A stretch of 5,294 nt of DNA from Ilumatobacteraceae bacterium (GTDB taxonomy: Bacteria > Actinomycetota > Acidimicrobiia > Acidimicrobiales > Ilumatobacteraceae): positions 1 through 5,294 of the forward strand of contig JANRBC010000063.1 of the NCBI GenBank assembly GCA_030727685.1, given 5' to 3'. Below are positions 1 to 5,127 of this stretch, piece after piece; position 1 is the first letter of the stretch; every line of letters starts with the position of its first letter. A program made the position numbers and the translations under genes. The notes beneath the pieces are model-generated. The model searched no databases. It was not told the origin of the DNA and was given only the letters and a program-made list of their open reading frames with translations.

Positions 1-1005
1 TATACGACGTCGTATTTTTTGTTTTATCTGGGTTGGTTTGTGTTGGTGCGTTATAAGTCGACAAAGAGTTTTGTTTTGGCGTGTGTGATTTTGTTTTTGA
101 GTTTCAAGACTCACAGTTTTTTGTTTTTTGTATTGTTGCCGTTTTTGCACTTCGGTTGGCTTAATCGTGCAAGGTTGTTAGACCTGAAGAAATTGAGCCT
201 CGTTCATTTTCAATTTTCGGTGATTGCTGTTTTGCCGGTGCTATACGTGATTTCTCGGTCAGTGTTTTGGCCGCCAAGCCAGAGTTGGCAGGACTATCAA
301 CAACCAACTCGGGCTGGGGTTATGACGGGTCTATGGCTGGTATTGGTCGGCTTAGTGGGCTTGTCGATTATCGGCGTGCGAAGACTCAAGAAGTTAAGAA
401 ACCCGTTGGGTTTAGTGTTGCTAGTTGTCGGGTTTTCGATTACTGCACTTGCTTTATTTCCATACTTTGCGGGGGAACTTTATGTCGGATACGCAGGTCG
501 TCCGGCGTATATAACGGTTTTTGAATTTCGGGCTGATTGGCGCAGTCGACATCAATTGTTGATGCCACTCGGCTTGGCTCTCAGCGTTGTTGGCCTCAAT
601 GAGTTATTGAAATGGAGAGGCAAGAACATTGTTGTCTCGACAGTTTTAGTGATTTCGGTAGCGCTAAACATGTTTTGGGGTTCACAATATTTCTTGCAGT
701 CACATAAACAAGAACAGCTTGTCGAGTTGTTCAAAACAACAAAAGCCGTAGTCGAGATCGCATCGGTCAAAGATCAAACTGAGCGCTTTAACGGTCGCGA
801 ATCGAGGTTTCGTGGCTACGAGTGGAATGGCTTTATGACGCTTGCTGGCATCCCAACTGATCGACCGGGTTGTGAGGCTTTGCCGTCTGGGTCGGCTTTG
901 ATATTGAAGTCAGATACTTCGTATTTGCAAGCCTTAGTGACACGCGATCTCGGTCTGTATTTCGAAATCAAACCCTGCAGCGAAGTTCTTGCGCAAAACA
1001 ACTAA
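1..1005 (+). CDS. Polytopic membrane protein, 5'-partial, function unknown (possibly GT-C-like or surface polysaccharide related)
   Basis: The frame is open from base 1 to a TAA at 1003-1005, giving 334 codons with no convincing start inside the window. The TTG at 19-21 has no ribosome binding site, so the gene most likely begins further left. Counting from base 1, strongly hydrophobic segments lie at about residues 8-17, 23-48, 70-86, 107-126, 136-157, 184-201 and 209-226, followed by a roughly 100-residue soluble C-terminal region. The charged, aromatic loop at about residues 170-185 (FEFRADWRSRHQLLMP) is the most distinctive piece. Such architecture, several helices with long aromatic loops and a C-terminal soluble tail, occurs in GT-C glycosyltransferases and polysaccharide assembly proteins, but I see no diagnostic motif and do not assign an activity. 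The sense strand is rich in TTT, TTG and GTT codons and clearly lower in GC than the downstream genes, which fits a cell-surface polysaccharide locus or transfer. It may be cotranscribed with the next gene, 42 bp downstream. Confidence 0.75.
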   Translation, partial: YTTSYFLFYLGWFVLVRYKSTKSFVLACVILFLSFKTHSFLFFVLLPFLHFGWLNRARLLDLKKLSLVHFQFSVIAVLPVLYVISRSVFWPPSQSWQDYQQPTRAGVMTGLWLVLVGLVGLSIIGVRRLKKLRNPLGLVLLVVGFSITALALFPYFAGELYVGYAGRPAYITVFEFRADWRSRHQLLMPLGLALSVVGLNELLKWRGKNIVVSTVLVISVALNMFWGSQYFLQSHKQEQLVELFKTTKAVVEIASVKDQTERFNGRESRFRGYEWNGFMTLAGIPTDRPGCEALPSGSALILKSDTSYLQALVTRDLGLYFEIKPCSEVLAQNN

Positions 1006-1022
1006 TCGCTAGTTGCGCTGAC

Positions 1023-1028
1023 TACGAT
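1023..1028 (+). promoter_or_regulatory. Possible -10 element (TACGAT) upstream of hemolysin III gene
   Basis: TACGAT lies in the 42-bp gap between the membrane protein and the hemolysin III gene. It is the same hexamer seen before both divergent genes at 5093-5121. A start of transcription about 7 nt downstream would leave a leader of roughly 13 nt that begins at the AGGAGG. No -35 match is visible, and readthrough from the upstream gene is an equally good explanation. Confidence 0.25.
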
Positions 1029-1034
1029 TTCGCT

Positions 1035-1040
1035 AGGAGG
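1035..1040 (+). promoter_or_regulatory. Shine-Dalgarno sequence AGGAGG, fixes GTG start of hemolysin III gene
   Basis: A perfect AGGAGG ends 7 nt before the GTG at 1048-1050. It is the only full-consensus ribosome binding site I see in the window, and it settles the GTG as the start. Confidence 0.85.
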
Positions 1041-1047
1041 TACGCGA

Positions 1048-1713
1048 GTGCCGCATGTTCCCGTGTTTCAGCACGCAATCGGCAAATGGCGACCTCGTTG
1101 GCGCGGGCGCATTCACGGTGGTGCAGTTGCAGTCGTGATCCCGGCGGGCATCATTCTCACACTCGTCACACCGAGCGGTTTACCTCGGGTGGCAGTGTTC
1201 GTGTACGTCGCATCGTTACTTGCGCTGTTTTCGACATCTGCGTCGTATCACTTGTTCACGCGCACACAACGCTCGCAGCGCACCATGCGCCAACTTGATC
1301 ACGCAATGGTTTACGTGTTGATCGCCGGCACCTACACCCCGGTCTGTTTGCTCGCACTGCCACGCAATGTCGGCGTTGCATTTTTGATTGGGATTTGGTG
1401 CGCCGCGTTTCTTGGCATCGCGCTGAAAATTACATGGCGGGCTCACAAAACATCAGGCGCAATGTATTTGATCATTGGTTGGGCGGCGCTGATTATTCTG
1501 CCGTGGGCGCATCACCGTGCCGGCTTCACCAGCCTGTTGCTGTTCGCACTCGGCGGCATCGTGTTTACTGTTGGCGCAATCTTGTTTTATTTGCAGCGCC
1601 CACAACTTCGACCACACGTGTTTGGCTACCACGAAGTGTGGCATGTGTTCACTGTTGTTGCTGTTGCTCTGCAATTTGCCGGCGTTGGCGTTCTGATTGC
1701 CCGCGTCGGTTAA
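1048..1713 (+). CDS. trhA: Hemolysin III / TrhA family (PAQR-like) seven-helix membrane protein
   Basis: This is a 221-residue integral membrane protein, the usual length for the bacterial hemolysin III family (E. coli YqfA/TrhA, B. subtilis YplQ type), part of the superfamily with PAQR receptors and alkaline ceramidases. The family signature is visible: an N-terminal RPRWRGRIH at about residues 15-23, SASYH at 64-68 at the end of helix 2, LDHAMVYVLIAGTYTP at 83-98 and YHEVWHVF at 194-201 at the start of helix 7. His68, His195 and His199 are the expected metal ligands, with Ser64/Ser66 and Asp84 near the site. Seven hydrophobic segments can be counted. Work on TrhA links it to membrane energetics and fluidity; the hemolysin name is historical and does not show toxicity. 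GTG start with AGGAGG 7 nt upstream. The 3' end overlaps the convergent transporter gene by 65 bp. The family call is secure; the physiological role is not. Confidence 0.93.
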   Translation: MPHVPVFQHAIGKWRPRWRGRIHGGAVAVVIPAGIILTLVTPSGLPRVAVFVYVASLLALFSTSASYHLFTRTQRSQRTMRQLDHAMVYVLIAGTYTPVCLLALPRNVGVAFLIGIWCAAFLGIALKITWRAHKTSGAMYLIIGWAALIILPWAHHRAGFTSLLLFALGGIVFTVGAILFYLQRPQLRPHVFGYHEVWHVFTVVAVALQFAGVGVLIARVG

Positions 1714-2965
1714 CGCCGAGCGAAACAATTGTCGCAGGAATAAAAAACGCGCGTCCGTGAAATGACACGTCGTCCCAGTGCTTCGTTGTCATTGGTGCAT
1801 GCCAGGCGCGAATGCGATAGATCAAAAACAACAACACGACTGCGTGCAGCGCAATAATTGACCACGCAAAACCCTGTGTGCCGATGATGTCAAGAAACGG
1901 CGCAGCAGCGAGTGGCCCAATCATGGCACCCAGGCCATAAAGCGTTACAAGTTGCGATGCTGCAGCCCCCATTTGTTCGGGCGAAACCCAGTCATTGGTG
2001 TACGCACCGCCAATTGCATAAAGCGGAAAACTAAAACCACCGATTGCAAACAACAAAAGAATTGTCCAGTTGTTGCCGGTTGGTTGAGTGAGCATGACGG
2101 CGCCGAGACCCATGACCGCAAGGCAGCACAACAATCCAATGATGCGACGATCTATGTCGTCTGACGCCGAAGATATTGGCCAAGTCAGTGCCATGCCACC
2201 AAGTTGAAGCACCGCAACAAGGATGCCAATGCGCCCAATGCTGAGACCCTCGCGCGTTGCGTGAATCACTGCCATGCCGAGAACACCGCCGTGGGCAAGA
2301 CCGACAAGCAAAATTGTTCCAGCACCAGTTGGCACAATTTTTGCAAGCTCACGCAAACTGAGATGTAGGTGATTCTCGATTTCAGGTGCGGCCGCTTGCT
2401 CAGAAATCGAAATTGGAATTACCGCGAGTGATGCAACGATCGCCGCAAATGCGAATCCACTCAGATTGCGCGCATCGAAATTGAAAACTAACAATTGACC
2501 TGCACCCCATGCGCCAATTGTGACGACGTTGTAGATCGCGAGTAATCGACCGCGGTAGTGATTTTTTGCCATGCCGTTGAGCCACGATTCGGCAACAACA
2601 TAAAGCCCGGCTAAACAAAAGCCGGTGCTGACTCGCATGATTAGCCAAATGATGGGAGATTCGAACAGACCGGTGACAAGTATTGATGCACTGAGCAATG
2701 ACGCCAGTGCGGCGTAGACGCGAATGTGACCGACGCTTCGAAGCGCGCGAAGTGAATACCAAGACCCAACCAAGAAACCCGCGTAGTAGGCGGTGGTGAT
2801 TCCACCGCTAATGATTGTTGGCAATTTTTTGAGTTCGGCTCGGATGCCAAGCAATGTGCTGAAGCTGCCCGCCGAAATCATCAGAAAAGTTAGGCCTGCA
2901 AATAGACCCCATGTTGCCAAGAGAATTGTGCGGCGATTTGCGTTGAGTTGGGGAAGAAACCGCAT
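1649..2965 (-). CDS. MFS transporter, YcaD-like subfamily
   Basis: The 438-residue product has about 12 hydrophobic segments, at roughly residues 13-33, 52-70, 82-100, 104-126, 143-162, 170-188, 212-234, 246-264, 275-291, 299-317, 335-355 and 366-384. It resembles E. coli YcaD and related MFS proteins, as recalled, in VVAESWLNG at 123-131, RGRLLAIYNVV at 138-148 followed by GQLLV, and FPLYAIGGAYTND at 313-325. The loop between helices 8 and 9 carries a PISSASDDIDRR stretch at 263-274, the usual charged MFS loop. Substrate is unknown. The ATG at 2965 gives a sensible cytoplasmic N-terminus, but its ribosome binding site is weak (GAG about 5 nt upstream). The C-terminal tail after helix 12 is about 50 residues. 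Its last 21 residues are Arg/Gln-rich, end in five glutamines, and are encoded inside the antisense of the hemolysin III gene. No terminator separates the two convergent genes. Confidence 0.9.
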   Translation of the reverse strand: MRFLPQLNANRRTILLATWGLFAGLTFLMISAGSFSTLLGIRAELKKLPTIISGGITTAYYAGFLVGSWYSLRALRSVGHIRVYAALASLLSASILVTGLFESPIIWLIMRVSTGFCLAGLYVVAESWLNGMAKNHYRGRLLAIYNVVTIGAWGAGQLLVFNFDARNLSGFAFAAIVASLAVIPISISEQAAAPEIENHLHLSLRELAKIVPTGAGTILLVGLAHGGVLGMAVIHATREGLSIGRIGILVAVLQLGGMALTWPISSASDDIDRRIIGLLCCLAVMGLGAVMLTQPTGNNWTILLLFAIGGFSFPLYAIGGAYTNDWVSPEQMGAAASQLVTLYGLGAMIGPLAAAPFLDIIGTQGFAWSIIALHAVVLLFLIYRIRAWHAPMTTKHWDDVSFHGRAFFIPATIVSLGVNRRGQSERQRRQIAEQQQQQ

Positions 2966-3043
2966 TCACTCAGTCAAGCATCTGTAGGTGTGCCGAATGA
3001 GTTATTGCTCGAGGCTCGTGTCGGTCTTGTGTCGCAAAATGGC

Positions 3044-3074
3044 TTGAACAAATTGGCTGATAATCAACTAGCCT
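3044..3074 (+). promoter_or_regulatory. Possible promoter of tRNA-Lys
   Basis: TTGAAC at 3044-3049 resembles a -35 box and TAGCCT at 3069-3074 a TANNNT-type -10 box, with a 19-bp spacer, slightly longer than ideal. Transcription would start near 3081, about 5 nt before the mature tRNA. It sits in the 120-bp gap between the diverging transporter and tRNA genes. The boxes are modest matches; an alternative -10 (GATAAT at 3059-3064) has no -35 partner at proper distance. Confidence 0.35.
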
Positions 3075-3085
3075 GACAGCGACTT

Positions 3086-3158
3086 GGGTCGCTAGCTCAG
3101 TTGGTAGAGCGACGGACTTTTAATCCGCAGGTCCAGGGTTCGATCCCCTGGCGACCCA
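3086..3158 (+). tRNA. tRNA-Lys, anticodon UUU
   Basis: The full cloverleaf can be drawn over 73 nt. The acceptor stem GGGTCGC (3086-3092) pairs with GCGACCC (3151-3157), with discriminator A at 3158. The D arm is GCTC/GAGC around AGTTGGTA. The anticodon stem is CGGA/TCCG with an A-C mismatch at its outer position (3112 and 3128). The anticodon loop CTTTTAA has TTT at 3119-3121, the variable region is 5 nt (3129-3133), and the T arm CAGGG/CCCTG encloses TTCGATC. The 3' CCA is not encoded (the gene is followed by CT), so a nucleotidyltransferase must add it. The gene converges on the deaminase operon, whose stop codon is only 35 bp away. It is followed by a short T run but no hairpin terminator. 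Confidence 0.97.
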
Positions 3159-3193
3159 CTTTTAGTTAGTGAGATACAAGCTTTTTGCGCGAA

Positions 3194-4570
3194 TTACTTT
3201 GTGGCGTGTTGTTGCATGCGGTGGGCGAGTTTGGCGTGAGATTTGAGCATCGATTCAAGTTTTGCACTAACGATCGCATGGTCACGCACAACATGTTTGC
3301 CGTGCACAATGGTGTCGCGCGCCGAGACTGGTCCGCAACGCAACCACGCTTCAATCGGGTCGGCAATCGCCCCAGCAAACGCGGGGCCAGTTAGCGACCA
3401 AATAGCCACATCACCAACACTGCCGACCGACAACTCACCAATCTCGCCGATGCGACCAAGACAACCTGCGCCGCCACGCGTGGCACACTCGAGCGCCATA
3501 CGCGCTGTGCCCGCGCCAGCGCCACTGCGCAGTTTTGCGAGCAACATCGCCTGGCGTGCTTCGAGCCACATCGATGCACTATCAGCCGACGACGAGCCGT
3601 CAACCCCGATACCAACATGAACGCCAGCGGCAATCAAATCGATAACCGGCGCAACACCAGACGACAAAATCAGATTGCTACTCGGACAGTGCGCAACGCC
3701 AATTCGTGCAGCACCCAATCGCTGAATCTCTTCATGGTTCGGCATCACGCAATGTGCGAGCCACGTGCGATCGCTACACCAGCCAACTTCTTCGAGATAA
3801 TCCATCGGTCGACAACCAAAAGTTGCCAGCGAAAATGCGTCATCTTCTGAGTTCTCGGCAAAATGCGTGTGCAATCGAACATCAAGTTTTTCCGCCAACT
3901 CTGCCGAGTCGATCATCAACTTCTTCGTCACAGAAAACGGCGAGCATGGCGCCAACGCAACACGCACCATCGCCCCACGACTGCGATCATGATGCGTCGA
4001 AACTGCGCGCGCCGACTCTTCGAGAATCACATCGTGATCTTGCACCACATCGTCGGGCGGCAATCCGCCATCTTTTATCGACAACGACATCGAGCCACGT
4101 GTTGGATGAAAACGCACGCCGATATCGCGCGCCGCGGCAATTTCGGCACTTAACAAATCGCCGGCACCCGCAGGGTGAACATAAAGATGGTCAGTCGAAG
4201 TTGTGCAGCCCGACAACGCAAGTTCGGCTAAGCCGACCCAAGCCGAAACATTTGCCGACTCTTCGTCAAGCGTGCGCCAAAGTGGATACAAAGTCTGCAA
4301 CCAACCAAACAGCGGCGCATTCGTCATCGGCGGAAACGCCCGCGTTAAATTTTGATAAAGGTGATGGTGCGTGTTCACCAAGCCTGGTGTTACAAGACAA
4401 TCGGTCGCATCAACAACTTGTTTTGCTGCGGGCGGCAAACCGCTGCCAATCGCCGAAACAAAACCACCAGTAATCGCGACCCAGCCATCGCTAATTTCTC
4501 TTCGATTGTTATCCATCGTCGCTACAAGCGACGCGTGCGCGATTACGAGATCAGCGAGTTCTGAATTCAG
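3194..4570 (-). CDS. Amidohydrolase, probable 8-oxoguanine deaminase, with likely CTG start
   Basis: This is a metal-dependent deaminase of the amidohydrolase superfamily (cytosine/guanine deaminase-like clade). The best match by overall sequence is 8-oxoguanine deaminase, which converts 8-oxoguanine to urate and ammonia. Counting from the CTG, the metal and catalytic motifs are NTHHHLYQ at 66-73 (ligands His68 and His70), LHTHFAE at 233-239 (His236, and Glu239 as proton shuttle), LAHCV at 271-275 (His273), and GVDGSSSAD at 322-330 (Asp324). The first ATG, at 4516, would delete an N-terminal stretch reading ADLVIAHASLVATMD, which matches the opening beta strands of this family. The frame is open upstream to a TGA at 4607-4609, and the only initiator-like codon there is CTG at 4570-4568. 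It overlaps the preceding gene's TGA as CTGA and gives 458 residues. The enzyme is cytoplasmic. Related substrates (guanine, triazines, pterins) cannot be excluded. If CTG is rejected, the CDS is 3194-4516, 440 residues. Confidence 0.88.
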   Translation of the reverse strand: MNSELADLVIAHASLVATMDNNRREISDGWVAITGGFVSAIGSGLPPAAKQVVDATDCLVTPGLVNTHHHLYQNLTRAFPPMTNAPLFGWLQTLYPLWRTLDEESANVSAWVGLAELALSGCTTSTDHLYVHPAGAGDLLSAEIAAARDIGVRFHPTRGSMSLSIKDGGLPPDDVVQDHDVILEESARAVSTHHDRSRGAMVRVALAPCSPFSVTKKLMIDSAELAEKLDVRLHTHFAENSEDDAFSLATFGCRPMDYLEEVGWCSDRTWLAHCVMPNHEEIQRLGAARIGVAHCPSSNLILSSGVAPVIDLIAAGVHVGIGVDGSSSADSASMWLEARQAMLLAKLRSGAGAGTARMALECATRGGAGCLGRIGEIGELSVGSVGDVAIWSLTGPAFAGAIADPIEAWLRCGPVSARDTIVHGKHVVRDHAIVSAKLESMLKSHAKLAHRMQQHATK

Positions 4571-4722
4571 ATATTTAGCTCGCGAAGTTCGCTCTTCGCG
4601 TGTCGTTCATCGGCATCGCGATACAACAAGTGACCGAGCAATGCAGCAATGCCTGCAGTTGACAAGCCGACAACAATCGGAAACGCCAAAAGCGCCAAAA
4701 CGAGAATTATCGCGCCAGCCAT
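4567..4722 (-). CDS. Small single-helix membrane protein, 51 residues, function unknown
   Basis: This short gene starts at ATG 4722, one base after the TAA of the RidA gene, with a weak GAGAAA Shine-Dalgarno-like sequence at 4732-4727. It stops at TGA 4569-4567. Residues 3-34 are almost wholly hydrophobic and form one or one long transmembrane segment with small residues (GLSTAGIAALLG at 19-30). The last 17 residues are highly charged (YRDADERHAKSELREL at 34-49), probably cytoplasmic. A longer reading from 4842 would run through the RidA gene in another frame and is not credible. I do not recognise the family. Its tight packing between RidA and the deaminase (1-nt gap before, 4-nt overlap after) argues that it is translated, and that it works with or is coregulated with them. 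It could anchor or regulate a partner protein, but that is speculation. Confidence 0.72.
   Translation of the reverse strand: MAGAIILVLALLAFPIVVGLSTAGIAALLGHLLYRDADERHAKSELRELNI
4581..4600 (-). other. Hairpin in mRNA just upstream of the deaminase CTG start
   Basis: CGCGAAG and CTTCGCG form a perfect 7-bp stem around a 6-nt loop. The stem ends 10 nt before the CTG start codon, inside the end of the small membrane protein gene. No T run follows on either strand, so it is not a typical terminator. It may influence reinitiation at the downstream start or may be a coding coincidence. Confidence 0.45.
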
Positions 4723-4723
4723 A

Positions 4724-5086
4724 TTATTTCTCAGGCTTGTAAGCCCAAGCCTCAATCTCAACGGCGCCATTTGCCGGCAACGATGCAACACCAATCGTGC
4801 TGCGCGCTGGTCGCGAAGTGCCAAAACCTTCGACGTATGCATCGTTAAACGTCGTAAACGTATCCATGTCGGTCAAAAAACACATCGTTTTTTTAACATC
4901 TTTAATTGTTGCGCCGACTGATTTGAGTTGGCCCTTCAAATTTTCAATTGCTTGCGCAGTTTGTGCACGAACTCCGCCACTAACGATTGCTCCGTCTTTG
5001 AGTCCAAGTTGCCCTGAAACAATTATCCAATCGCCTGCACGAACAACTGGTGTATATGGCCCAATGGCCGCTGGTGGTTTTGCCAT
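4724..5086 (-). CDS. ridA: RidA family (YjgF/YER057c/UK114) enamine/imine deaminase
   Basis: This 120-residue protein matches E. coli RidA in length and along its whole sequence: PAAIGPYTPVV at 5-15, VSGQLGL at 23-29, and PARSTIGVASLP at 93-104 followed by VEIEAWA at 109-115. Arg95 corresponds to the essential Arg105 of RidA, which binds the carboxylate of 2-aminoacrylate-type substrates. Glu112 lies in the conserved EIEA motif. Active family members are cytoplasmic trimers with sites at subunit interfaces. The start is placed at ATG 5086 because the protein there begins with the family's normal N-terminus; the ATG at 5110 would add eight odd residues. There is no Shine-Dalgarno sequence before 5086, but TACGAT ends 6 nt upstream, so a leaderless mRNA is likely. 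It heads the operon with the small membrane protein and the amidohydrolase, a context that suggests cleanup or assistance in base catabolism. Which Rid subgroup it belongs to, and its true substrate, are not settled. Confidence 0.92.
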   Translation of the reverse strand: MAKPPAAIGPYTPVVRAGDWIIVSGQLGLKDGAIVSGGVRAQTAQAIENLKGQLKSVGATIKDVKKTMCFLTDMDTFTTFNDAYVEGFGTSRPARSTIGVASLPANGAVEIEAWAYKPEK

Positions 5087-5092
5087 ATTGCA

Positions 5093-5098
5093 ATCGTA
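5093..5098 (-). promoter_or_regulatory. Probable -10 element of the ridA operon (leaderless)
   Basis: On the minus strand TACGAT (5098 to 5093) is followed by six bases and then the RidA ATG, so transcription would begin at or next to the A of the start codon. This is the usual layout of leaderless actinobacterial promoters (TANNNT about 6-7 nt before the start). No -35 consensus is found. Together with 5116-5121 it forms an inverted repeat. Confidence 0.5.
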
Positions 5099-5115
5099 GA
5101 TGATTATCAAGGCAA

Positions 5116-5121
5116 TACGAT
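5116..5121 (+). promoter_or_regulatory. Probable -10 element of the Tat lipoprotein gene (leaderless)
   Basis: TACGAT is followed by AACTCG and then the GTG at 5128, the same 6-nt spacing as on the other side. The alternative, an AAGG at 5109-5112 serving as Shine-Dalgarno, is 15 nt from the GTG and too distant. The hexamer lies 17 bp from the inverted copy at 5093-5098, exactly a normal promoter spacer. Confidence 0.5.
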
Positions 5122-5127
5122 AACTCG

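Noticed and set aside
999..1015. Inverted repeat CAACTA-ATCGC-TAGTTG at the stop of the first gene, considered as a terminator
   Set aside because: The stem has only 6 bp, four of them A-T, and no T run follows, so it does not look like a rho-independent terminator.
1395..1760. A 121-codon plus-strand open frame overlapping the hemolysin III gene
   Set aside because: It is out of frame with a clear seven-helix protein, and the product is rich in Arg, Cys and Trp, as typical for a shifted reading of a membrane gene.
2400..2762. A 120-codon minus-strand open frame inside the transporter gene
   Set aside because: It is a frame-shifted reading of the transporter, with a Cys/His/Arg-rich product and no supporting start signal.
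3086..3193. tRNA-Lys as an integration site for a mobile element
   Set aside because: tRNA genes are common attachment sites, but there is no integrase, no repeated copy of the tRNA 3' end in the window, and both flanks are ordinary genes.
3706..4473. A 255-codon open frame on the plus strand inside the deaminase gene
   Set aside because: It is fully antisense to the deaminase, its product is Ser/His/Arg/Thr-rich without a recognisable domain, and it has no ribosome binding site. Open antisense frames are expected opposite a gene with this codon bias.
5087..5110. ATG at 5110 as the RidA start
   Set aside because: It adds eight residues unlike the family N-terminus and leaves no ribosome binding site. 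The ATG at 5086 gives the normal RidA length and lies 6 nt after a -10-like hexamer.
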